A DNA stretch of 35,460 nt from Bacteroidota bacterium (lineage in GTDB: Bacteria > Bacteroidota > Bacteroidia > Bacteroidales > JAIFNL01): NCBI GenBank assembly GCA_020047755.1, contig JAIFNL010000182.1:1-35460 (forward strand), in the 5' to 3' direction. Positions 19,357-28,019 of this stretch are shown here, piece by piece. The notes below the pieces were generated by a model that made no database searches, was not told the origin of the DNA, and saw only the letters and a program-made list of their open reading frames with translations. Numbering within the stretch: the stretch's first letter is position 1; each line of letters begins with the position of its first letter. A program made the position numbers and the translations under genes.

Positions 19357-19584
19357 GTTTACTAAAAAACTTTATATTGCCTGTAAAATAAGGAATATTT
19401 CTAAAATTAGTTATTTTTTTGAAATGCCACTTTCTGTATTGTTTTTTTCGTGAAAATAGCTTCCGCCAATTGGAAATTTTATTTTTTTGCTGTAAAAGTA
19501 GTTTTTTGTACAAAAAAAAATTTTCTTGTGCAAAAAAAAGCAATTTATAGCAATTCGCGATAGTTCAATCTTGCAAATGGGGGA

Positions 19585-20685
19585 CTAATCTAGCTCTATT
19601 TCTATTAATTTATTTTTTATCGCAAATAACACTAAATCTACGGTGCTGTGAGTATTGGTTTTTTCTATCAACTGAGCCCTGTGGCGTTCGACCGTGCGTA
19701 CACTCAAAAAAAGTTTTTCACTTATTTCATGTTTTGTAAGACCATTGCAGAATAATTCCAATACTTCAAACTCTCGTTTGGTGATATTTATATTTAGCTT
19801 AGGTTTTTCATTGCTGTTGTAATTTTGCGAAAGTTTTTTTAATTTTTCAACCGATTCTGGCGAAAGAGAGCTTTGGTTTTGCTCTAATATTTCAACAACT
19901 TTATCTAAATCGGTTTTCGATATTTCATCTATCCAAAGAGAAATATCTACTTTGGACTTATTTTCTATTGCAATTACGTTGCCAATGAGCGAAGGTTTTC
20001 CTTTGTAATTGGTAATTCCGGCACTCAATTCTAGGTCGAGTAGTTTCCTTTTTTTGCTTATTATTTTTAGCTGCGAATGGATAACTTTGTTAATTCCCAA
20101 CGAAAGACTTTTGAATTTTGAGAGTAGATGTTTTTTATCTTCTTGGCTAATAAGGCTTAACCAATTTATTTCATTCAATTCTTCGTGTGTGTAGCCCAAA
20201 AATTTGCTAAACTGTTTGTTTACATACACAAATCGTCGCCCTGTGATAACAAAAACACCTGTTAGTGAATTTTCAAATAGCGTTTTGTAGGTTTCGGAGG
20301 CTGCCCTTGTGAGTCGTTCGCGTTTTTCTATGCGCACTTTTATGGTTTGTAAAAGCTCATCGTAGTCGAAAGGTTTGGTTATGTAGTCATCTACCCCTTT
20401 TTGCATTGCAGCTCTAATGTCTTCATTTTCAGCTCTTGCTGTAAGAAAAATAAAGGGAATTATACGAGTGTCGATGTTTTCTTGTAAAATGCTATATACC
20501 TCGTAGCCATTAAAACTAGGCATCTCGATGTCGCACAAAACTAAATCGGGAAGGTTTTTTATGGCGGATTTGATTCCCAGCATTCCGTCTTGCGCTGTAA
20601 AAACTTTAAACCCTTCTTCTTGTAAAAAATCGGCAGTAGCTTCGCGCAAAACAATATCGTCTTCTATTAAAAGTATTTTTTTCAT
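19585..20685 (-). CDS. Response regulator: REC-PAS-LuxR HTH
   Basis: REC MKKILLIEDDIVLREATADFL..LVLCDIEMP..ITKPFDY; PAS YKTLFENSLTGVFVITGRRFVYVNKQFSKFLGYT; LuxR LTKREFEVLELFCNGLTKHEISEKLFLSVRTVERHRAQLIEKTN. Confidence 0.93.
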   Translation of the reverse strand: MKKILLIEDDIVLREATADFLQEEGFKVFTAQDGMLGIKSAIKNLPDLVLCDIEMPSFNGYEVYSILQENIDTRIIPFIFLTARAENEDIRAAMQKGVDDYITKPFDYDELLQTIKVRIEKRERLTRAASETYKTLFENSLTGVFVITGRRFVYVNKQFSKFLGYTHEELNEINWLSLISQEDKKHLLSKFKSLSLGINKVIHSQLKIISKKRKLLDLELSAGITNYKGKPSLIGNVIAIENKSKVDISLWIDEISKTDLDKVVEILEQNQSSLSPESVEKLKKLSQNYNSNEKPKLNINITKREFEVLELFCNGLTKHEISEKLFLSVRTVERHRAQLIEKTNTHSTVDLVLFAIKNKLIEIELD

Positions 20686-20867
20686 ACATTATTTTCAAAA
20701 AAAAAGTGCAATGTTTATCATAAATCAGTTCAAAAAAATAATTTTGGAAAATAGATAGTTTAGTATTTTGAAACTGAATTTTTTATAGTACGAAAGTAAC
20801 TATTTTTTTTGAAAATAAAAAGGTATGAAAAAAAAATAGGCTTAATATTGTTTTTTTTTGGTGCGGA

Positions 20868-21491
20868 TTATCTAAAAGAAGGGCAATCGCACGCTTTTTT
20901 ACGTGCCGAGTGCTTTTTCTTTTTGTATTTGAATAGCTGTTTTACGCCAACTGAAAAGGTAAAACCTTGCAAATCGATTTGATTTATTGAAAAACTCAAA
21001 TAATTTAACTTTGAAAAATAATAGCTGTATTCGATTTCGCCGCTGAGCATAAAAAATTTGTACTGAAATGAATCGAACTCATTGTAAATATCCTCGTTTA
21101 TATAATTGTCAATTTCTGACCAATTTTGGCGATAAAAAAGGCTTGGACCTATTCCAAGAGCCAAAGTGTGGCGTTTTTTATTGTAAACGTAAGCTCGAAA
21201 CCCCAAATGCGTAAAACCTGCTAATTTTCCCATTCTATCTAAATAGATTGATTGCATGGGTTTTAGCGATACCGAATTAGAATTAATAAAAAACTCGGAG
21301 GCAATAATTAAACCTGGCTCAAAGGCGAGTTTGCCATTTGCATCTATTTTTTTTGTCAAAATAGATGAATTTACTTCCGAAAAAGGGTGAACTCCCAAGC
21401 CATAAGCTTTAATGCTGAAATTGTTTTGAGCAAAGCACAAATTTGCAGTCAATAATAAAATTAGAATGCTTAAATATTTTAATACTTTCAT
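20868..21491 (-). CDS. Predicted secreted outer membrane protein
   Basis: Signal peptide MKVLKYLSILILLLTANLCFAQ and beta-barrel-like strands. Confidence 0.6.
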   Translation of the reverse strand: MKVLKYLSILILLLTANLCFAQNNFSIKAYGLGVHPFSEVNSSILTKKIDANGKLAFEPGLIIASEFFINSNSVSLKPMQSIYLDRMGKLAGFTHLGFRAYVYNKKRHTLALGIGPSLFYRQNWSEIDNYINEDIYNEFDSFQYKFFMLSGEIEYSYYFSKLNYLSFSINQIDLQGFTFSVGVKQLFKYKKKKHSARKKACDCPSFR

Positions 21492-21609
21492 TTTTGCTGA
21501 GTATTTGTTTTCTTTCTTTTTCTCGAAAGTATTTCAAATATTATACCTTATATTATGTATGAATGAAATTTTTTATCCTTTTGTTGTTTTTTGATGCTAA
21601 AAAAATGAA

Positions 21610-22767
21610 TTAATGACTTCGTTTGCCTTTTAATAATATGTTATTGAGTGCTTTAACCAAATAAATACAATCTGTTTTTAGTGGAGCTTTTTGGTAAGCT
21701 TTTAAATAGTTCATTTCTGATTGTATAATTTCGTTTAGAGTTCGAGGCATATCTACATAAAAAGGCGGAACTAATCCGGGTTTTGTTTGTGTTCTTAAAA
21801 TTTGTAATTCTTTGGGATATAAATTAAAATATTGATTGCTAAGTGGTCTTACTCCAAAAAATTTCATATCGCCTTTGAGTAAATTAAAAAACATAGGTAT
21901 TTCGTCTATCCACATTTTGCGAATGTATTTTCCTATGGGCGAAATTCTAAAATCATCTTTAAATTTTCCACCTTCTTGCAAGTTATTGTGCTGATAAATA
22001 TAGTCTTGCAAATATTCGGAATAAGGATACATACTCCTAACTTTGTAAACCGTTATTTTTTTTCCGTTTTTTCCAACTCGTTTCAATTTAATAAAAAGAC
22101 CATGTTTTTTATCTTCTTTATTACTAGCTCCTACTTTTTTTGCTGCAAAAAAGAGCCTGCCGTTAATTTCTTTTTCGTCAGTAATTTCGAAACCGTTGTA
22201 ATACAATCTACCATAAAGTTCAGCTTTTGAAATACTTGCATATCTTTTTACGTTACTTTTTTTCACTATTAATTGCAAAATCAGTTGCCAAGAAAAAGAA
22301 AGTATTATTATTAAATGGCTCAGCGGAAAAAAGAAACGATTTTTTATGGCTTGTTTCCAATGGTTTTGCGTATTTAAGAAGCCTAAAAAAAGGCCATTGA
22401 GCTCGAGTGATTCATTTATTTCGCTAATACATTTGTGTAGATTTTTGGTTTCATCGAGATTTTCGAGTTGTATTGCCAACATTGCACAACTATCTTGTTT
22501 TGAACGGTCTATGAGTAATTTATTCGAAATTAGGTTGAAATATTTCTTAGTTTCAAAAGGGACAAAATTAGACACAAAATCGAAGCCTTCGTTGCTTAGA
22601 TTATTAATTATTAGTTGCTTGGCGTTGTTTACATAGGCTGTATTATTTTTTTGAATAATAGCTGCACTTTGTAATTCAACGTTATCAAAATCTTTTACAC
22701 TTCGGCTTTTATTGTTTGGAGAAATAAAAGTCCAAAAAAACGGTAAAGAAGTAAAGAATGTTCTCAT
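21610..22767 (-). CDS. Sugar transferase (bacterial sugar transferase / WcaJ C-terminal type) with atypical N-terminus
   Basis: C-terminal KVRSMYPYSEYLQ...DDFRISPIGKYIRKMWIDEIPMFFNLLKGDMKFFGVRPLS. Confidence 0.85.
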   Translation of the reverse strand: MRTFFTSLPFFWTFISPNNKSRSVKDFDNVELQSAAIIQKNNTAYVNNAKQLIINNLSNEGFDFVSNFVPFETKKYFNLISNKLLIDRSKQDSCAMLAIQLENLDETKNLHKCISEINESLELNGLFLGFLNTQNHWKQAIKNRFFFPLSHLIIILSFSWQLILQLIVKKSNVKRYASISKAELYGRLYYNGFEITDEKEINGRLFFAAKKVGASNKEDKKHGLFIKLKRVGKNGKKITVYKVRSMYPYSEYLQDYIYQHNNLQEGGKFKDDFRISPIGKYIRKMWIDEIPMFFNLLKGDMKFFGVRPLSNQYFNLYPKELQILRTQTKPGLVPPFYVDMPRTLNEIIQSEMNYLKAYQKAPLKTDCIYLVKALNNILLKGKRSH

Positions 22768-22930
22768 AACTTACCAGTTATTATATGATACATAAAAGCT
22801 AACAACGCATTTTGCTTTTGATTTTAAGCAAATTGAGAATCAATTTTTAGAATTGATAGATTTCAGTATTCTGTTTTCTAAATTTTTAAATCAGTTGTAT
22901 TCTAAATTATTGTACTTCAATTATATAGCT

Positions 22931-23548
22931 TTATTTGAATGATTTTATTTGAAAAGCGACGTAAACTCCCGGGCTTAAAAAATCTTTGTTTGAAATGTAA
23001 GGATTTAGTTTGTCGATGCTGTAAGCTCCTTGAATGTAGCCGCCCATAGTGAAATTAACATAAGTTCCTAATTTTGAATAAAATCCACCATATGCTTGGG
23101 CTATGTAAAAATAATCGCGAGTCGAAACTTTGTTCCAATTATCGTCGTTGAGCCAAAGCACACCGCCGCCAATTCGTGCACCAAAAGTTGCTCTAATCTT
23201 CGATTTACGCAAAATATAACTCTCTTTTCGTTTCAATGCTACAATATTGCCTCCAATATTTATACCCAGATGCTGGCAACTTATGTCGTTTGTTTGCCCT
23301 ACAATAAAATCGGTGTGCATCATAGGAATGGCTTTTTTTGAAACATAACCACCAAAAAAGATTTTGTTGTTAAAAATTATATTTCCACTCAAACTGCCAA
23401 TTGCATTGTAATCGGCAGCTATTTTTGCAAATTCGACGCGGGGTTCAATCATAAAATTGATGCGACCTTGAATTTGATTTTTGGCTACCTGTCCAAAACT
23501 TGTTATTGCAAGTGCCGATAGCATAAAGACTATTAAATATTGTTTCAT
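22931..23548 (-). CDS. Hypothetical secreted/outer membrane protein
   Basis: Signal peptide MKQYLIVFMLSALAITSFGQ; beta-rich sequence. Confidence 0.6.
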   Translation of the reverse strand: MKQYLIVFMLSALAITSFGQVAKNQIQGRINFMIEPRVEFAKIAADYNAIGSLSGNIIFNNKIFFGGYVSKKAIPMMHTDFIVGQTNDISCQHLGINIGGNIVALKRKESYILRKSKIRATFGARIGGGVLWLNDDNWNKVSTRDYFYIAQAYGGFYSKLGTYVNFTMGGYIQGAYSIDKLNPYISNKDFLSPGVYVAFQIKSFK

Positions 23549-23959
23549 AGTTTTGTGTTTTTTTTTGATTCTTCAAAAATGATAGAATCTATATTATTTT
23601 GTACTTTAGATTAAATAAAAAATGAACGCAAAAATAAGCTATTATTCCTATTAATTTTTATATAATATTAACGTAAAATATTGTATTTTAGTAAATACTA
23701 AAAAAAAAGCCGTAAATAGAGCACTTTCTTTTACTTATATTGTGCTTTTAATTAAATACTTATGAGTAATTTTATTGTTGAAAAAACGAATAAAACTTTT
23801 CCGTTTTTTTCTATACTTTTTTCGTATTTTAGTTAAAATGAAGCAAAAAAATTAGTACTTTGGTTTTTTACTTAGTTTTTTCTTTTTGTATAATTTACTT
23901 AACCAAAAACTATGCAAAAAAGTTGCTTGCGATGAATGATTCTATTTTTTGTACCTTTT

Positions 23960-23980
23960 TTCTTTCAAACACTATTGAAA
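23960..23980 (+). other. Single copy of the TTTTCTTTCAAACACTATT arm motif
   Basis: TTTTTCTTTCAAACACTATT matches right arms at 18121 and 17452; no convincing left arm seen. Confidence 0.45.
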
Positions 23981-23993
23981 ATTCAAAGCCGTT

Positions 23994-24056
23994 AAGTTAA
24001 GATTATTTGGAAAACAGCGTCCCGTCAAGGGATTTAAACCCTTGGCGGCTTAACTT
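23994..24056 (+). other. GC-rich structured hairpin, possible ncRNA or palindromic repeat
   Basis: CCGTCAAGGG (24022-24031) ATTTAAA CCCTTGGCGG (24039-24048), 10 bp with one G-U; outer AAGTTAAG (23994-24001)/CTTAACTT (24049-24056). Confidence 0.5.
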
Positions 24057-24323
24057 GGGCGACATTGATTTAAGATTCCGTATTTTTTAGTGATAAAATA
24101 ACAATTTAACCAAACCATTTCTTTTTAGTCGAAAGCGTTTTTTTACAAGTTTATCTTTGTTAAGTAACTATTCCGAATTATTTTATCCTTACATGTTATT
24201 TATTTATGAAAAAAAAACAAATGTAACTATTTGAAAAAAAGTGTTTTAAATAAAAAAACAAGAAACTTTTTTTTTAGAATAAACATTTTTTTACATTTGA
24301 GCCATAAAAAACCAAAAAGTTTA

Positions 24324-24331
24324 TATTTTTG
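24324..24331 (+). promoter_or_regulatory. Possible -7 element (TATTTTTG)
   Basis: Matches TAnnTTTG, TTTG at 24296-24299 (24-nt spacer, longer than consensus). Confidence 0.4.
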
Positions 24332-24553
24332 CAAACAAAGCAGAGCTTTATAAATTTACTTTTTTTATTAAATTTAGAGCTTTATGTTTTTGTATGTTTT
24401 TTTGTATGTAATTGTTTATTAGTTATTTATTTTAATATAAACTTCTAAAAACCAAAATGTACAAGAAGAATTCAAAATCAAAAAAAAATAAAAAAGACTG
24501 TTCTGCAGTCGAACAGATATTTGTTTTAATCATTTCAAAAAAAAATTATTAAC

Positions 24554-25171
24554 ATGAAATTAGGAATTCAAATTGCATTATTTTTGCTTATAGCATTTTT
24601 ATCTTATGAGTTATATCAAAGTATAAAAGAACCCATTGTTTTTCAAAATGAAAAGGACAAAAGGTACAATGCTGTTATCGAAAGTTTAAAGCAAATCCGC
24701 TCATTGCAAGTTGCTTACAAGCAAGTACGTGGCGAATATTGCGACAACTGGGATACTTTGATTTACTTTGCTAAACACGAGTCTTTTAGAGTTGTTAGAG
24801 CAGAAGGAACACGTCCTGATACTATTGCTACTGATGCTGAGGCTCTTGCATTAGGTTTGATTAAACGTGATACTACTTATGTGAGTGTGAAGGATTCGCT
24901 TTTCAAAAAAGCATCTCAGCTCGATTCTATTAAATTTGTTCCTTTCGGAAAAGGTGAAATTTTCTTTTTAGCTAAGGATACAATTCCTACCGCTTCGGGA
25001 GTTACTGTTGCCGTTTTTGAAGCTAATGCACTTAACAATGTTATCTTGAATGGTTTAACTAAACAAGAAATTGTTAATATGAATGCAGAAGCCAAAAAAT
25101 TGAAAAGATTTCCGGGTTTGAAAGTAGGAGATGTAAAAGAGCCTAACAACAATGCAGGTAACTGGGAATAG
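24554..25171 (+). CDS. Hypothetical membrane-anchored protein (205 aa)
   Basis: N-terminal TM MKLGIQIALFLLIAFLSYELY followed by soluble domain; precedes DUF3822-like gene. Confidence 0.75.
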   Translation: MKLGIQIALFLLIAFLSYELYQSIKEPIVFQNEKDKRYNAVIESLKQIRSLQVAYKQVRGEYCDNWDTLIYFAKHESFRVVRAEGTRPDTIATDAEALALGLIKRDTTYVSVKDSLFKKASQLDSIKFVPFGKGEIFFLAKDTIPTASGVTVAVFEANALNNVILNGLTKQEIVNMNAEAKKLKRFPGLKVGDVKEPNNNAGNWE

Positions 25172-25385
25172 CTTTTTGCAAAAAAGTAAATAGGTAATTT
25201 TATTTCTATTTTTTTTTATAGAAATACAGAACACTTTCAAGCTTTTTTTGTTTTGAACAAATTTAACGCTTGGATGTGTTCTTTCTTTACAACTAATATT
25301 TTGAAAATAAATGAATTAAATTTTGATTTGTTTCCTTTTTCAATCAACAAATTAAAGTAACTATTGACGGTATAAAAGTAGGATT

Positions 25386-26225
25386 ATGAGAAAATTTGAA
25401 TATTCTTCGAGCGATTTTAAAAAGGCAGAAGCTCCTAAATACAAGCTAGCCATTCAATTTGGAAAGTTAGAGTACGGCTATACAATTTATAGCATAGCTC
25501 TCAAAAAATTTGTATTTGTAAAGTTCAATCCTTTTCCCAATGAAGAGGAATCTTTAACAGAGAAATTGAATTATGTATTTGGAAAAGAGCCTCTTATTAA
25601 GTTGAATTATCATTCTACGGCTTTTTTGTATCTTTCAACTAAAGCCACTTTAATACCCGAAAACTTATTTACCGAAGAAAGTAAAACCACTTTTTTTGCG
25701 TACAATCATTTTTTATCCGAAACGGAAATTGTATTAAGCAATAAAATTGAACATTCCGACATAGTCAATGTTTTTTCGTTTCCCGAAAAAGCAAAAGCTA
25801 TTTTGGCTTCAAACCTTACCAATTACAAAATCTATCACCAATATACAAGCTTTGTAGAATCGGCTTTGCTTTCGAGTGCCAATAACCAAAAAACCAAAGA
25901 AATTTACTTGAATATCGACAACGATTTTTTTAACATCTGTGCTACACAATCAAATAACTTATTGTTCAACAATAGTTTTGAATACCAAACCATTGACGAC
26001 TTTATTTATTATGTACATTTGACCTTGAAAAATCTTAATATTACCGATAATTCTACGCCTATTATTTTATCAGGAAATATTTCGACAAAAGTAGGAACTT
26101 ATAAAATTTTGAAGCGTTTTTTCAAAAATGTGAAATTTAAAGACAATTTTCCAAAGGCAGCATTTAGCAAAGAATTAAAATTAGACAAACATTATTTCGA
26201 TAATTTGATTTACATTACTGTTTAA
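25386..26225 (+). CDS. DUF3822-like family protein
   Basis: Size and sequence style (NEEESLTEKLNYVF..LYLSTKATLIPENLF) and position directly before rsmD, as is typical in Bacteroidota. Confidence 0.7.
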   Translation: MRKFEYSSSDFKKAEAPKYKLAIQFGKLEYGYTIYSIALKKFVFVKFNPFPNEEESLTEKLNYVFGKEPLIKLNYHSTAFLYLSTKATLIPENLFTEESKTTFFAYNHFLSETEIVLSNKIEHSDIVNVFSFPEKAKAILASNLTNYKIYHQYTSFVESALLSSANNQKTKEIYLNIDNDFFNICATQSNNLLFNNSFEYQTIDDFIYYVHLTLKNLNITDNSTPIILSGNISTKVGTYKILKRFFKNVKFKDNFPKAAFSKELKLDKHYFDNLIYITV

Positions 26226-26265
26226 CAAAAAAAAAATTCATTTTTATCAAAATAATAGAACCAAT

Positions 26266-26820
26266 ATGCGAATAGTTAGCGGTAAATTTAGAGGAAAGCG
26301 TTTTTCACCGCCCAAAAGCTTTAGTGCTCGACCTACAACCGATGTTGCAAAAGAAAGTCTTTTCAATATTTTGGAAAACGATTACTATATGGACGAAATT
26401 CGTGTATTGGATTTATTTTCGGGCACAGGAAGCATTAGCTACGAGTTTTTTTCGCGTGGATGCAACGATGTAACTGCTGTAGAGCTTGATATTCATCATT
26501 TTAAATTTATCGAGCGCACAATAGCAGAGCTAAAAGCCGAAAAGAATATAAATTTATACAAAGCCGATGCTTTTAAGTTTGTAAAGAAAAATTCGTTATT
26601 TTACGACATAATCTTTGCCGACCCTCCTTTCGATTTGCCTAATTTAGAAACGCTTCCTGTTTTAATTTTTGAAAATCAACACCTTAAACCAGAGGCTTTG
26701 TTGATTATTGAGCATTCTTTTAGCACCGATTTTTCAACAATGCCTTATTTTTTTAAACAAAAAAATTACGGAAAGGTAAATTTTTCCTTTTTTTCAAAAA
26801 AACAAGCAACCCAGGAGTAA
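26266..26820 (+). CDS. rsmD: 16S rRNA (guanine(966)-N(2))-methyltransferase RsmD
   Basis: MRIVSGKFRGKRFSPP...ARPTTDVAKESLFNIL, LDLFSGTGSISYEFFSRG, IIFADPPFDLP. Confidence 0.94.
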   Translation: MRIVSGKFRGKRFSPPKSFSARPTTDVAKESLFNILENDYYMDEIRVLDLFSGTGSISYEFFSRGCNDVTAVELDIHHFKFIERTIAELKAEKNINLYKADAFKFVKKNSLFYDIIFADPPFDLPNLETLPVLIFENQHLKPEALLIIEHSFSTDFSTMPYFFKQKNYGKVNFSFFSKKQATQE

Positions 26821-26824
26821 CTTT

Positions 26825-27190
26825 TTATTCGTTTGTAAGCCAGTCTTTAGCTTCTTCCAAGGTGTCGAAAGCCCTTATGTTGGTTCCCGCAATTCTGTTT
26901 ACTGAGTTGAGTAATATTTTTTTAGCACTCGAGATACCTACTATTGCCTTTTTTCTATTAAATTTTGAGGTCAATTTTGCAACCCTCTTTAATTCGGTTA
27001 GAGACTCCACTGAGGCAAATGAATTTGTAACATTAATAATTTCTAGCAGTTCATATTCATTCATCGACAAAATAAAATCTGACGTTTCCTTAATAGCTGC
27101 TAAAGATTCTTCGGCACTAATTAAATTAGACCAATCGGTATAGTAGATTTTCTTTCCGTTGTGGAAAATTGGATAAATTCTAGCTAACAT
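26825..27190 (-). CDS. Small SpoIIAA/STAS-like protein
   Basis: Likely start MLARIYPIF at 27190 (inside the 145-aa ORF); ends FDTLEEAKDWLTNE like the 18651 protein. Confidence 0.6.
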   Translation of the reverse strand: MLARIYPIFHNGKKIYYTDWSNLISAEESLAAIKETSDFILSMNEYELLEIINVTNSFASVESLTELKRVAKLTSKFNRKKAIVGISSAKKILLNSVNRIAGTNIRAFDTLEEAKDWLTNE

Positions 27191-27290
27191 TCTAATATTG
27201 TTTTTTTTATTGTGAGAGTATATTTTTATATTTCGTAAAAAAGGTTTTGCAAAATTAAACAAAATAATTAAAAATCAATAATTTTAAGAA

Positions 27291-27390
27291 GTGAACCAAA
27301 ATTAATTGTATATTTAGTTTAGCTAAGTGCTTAAAAACAAGCAAATAGCAAAGAGGTTGCTCAAAAATAAAATAGCACAAGTGCTTATTT
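27291..27390 (+). repeat. Dispersed ~100-bp intergenic repeat, copy B
   Basis: gtgaaccaaaattaattgtatatttagtttagctaagtgcttaaaaacaagcaaatagcaaagaggttgctcaaaaataaaatagcacaagtgcttattt. Confidence 0.88.
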
Positions 27391-27611
27391 TTTGCTTTTT
27401 TTTTTGAATTATTATTTTTTTCTGAATAATTAGTCATTACTCCACTTTTTTTTATTTTTCAAATAAGAATTTGCCTTATTTTGCGTTATTTACTTGTGTT
27501 GATTTATAAAAAAATAAAAGTGCATTGTATTTTTTTATATTTCCGTTTTTTTTATTTTATTTTTTAATCTTTTTTATGATAACTTTTCTTAAAAAAAGCG
27601 TATAATGGATT

Positions 27612-27619
27612 TATATTTG
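27612..27619 (+). promoter_or_regulatory. Possible -7 element (TATATTTG) of KamA-like gene
   Basis: Matches TAnnTTTG; implies a ~390-nt leader. Confidence 0.35.
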
Positions 27620-27666
27620 TATCTATTTTAGTTGTTAGTAGGCTTGAATATTCAGATTATAAGTGT

Positions 27667-27915
27667 TGTAGATTTCAAAATCGATTTTGATTCATTTTTT
27701 TTGAATCAATTAACTTCTTCAAATCTACACTTTTTCAAGTTTTATTAAAATTACCAACATTTTTAAATGAATAGTACAATTTTAGTAAATAATATTTGAA
27801 CGTAAATCAGATTTAAGGCATTTGAAATTTTTAAAACCGCAGTTTACTTGCAGTAAACTAGGATATTAAAATTTCAAACGAACATAAAAGATGTGTTTTC
27901 TTTCAGATTCTAAAT
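27667..27915 (+). other. Structured leader of KamA-like gene with arm motif
   Basis: TGTAGATTT/AAATCTACA (27667/27721) enclosing TTGATTCA/TGAATCAA; TTTGAAATTTTTA/TTAAAATTTCAAA (27821/27866) enclosing AGTTTAC TTGCA GTAAACT; then GTGTTTTCTTTCAGATTCTAAATAA. Confidence 0.5.
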
Positions 27916-28019
27916 AAAATGAAAACAACAATGCGGTAAGTACTATTGATTGTAAAATTCTATCGTAAGCCGTTTGTTTTGGCTTTCTTTTTTTTCAAAA
28001 ACTAAATTATTTTACAAAA

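Noticed and set aside
19304-19543. 79-aa minus-strand ORF
   Set aside because: Phe/Lys-rich translation of AT-rich intergenic DNA, overlaps the 19309-19356 terminator-like hairpin.
23721-23760. agagcac...gtgcttt segment as a sixth copy of the dispersed repeat
   Set aside because: Only the GCAC/GTGC ends resemble the repeat; the internal sequence does not align.
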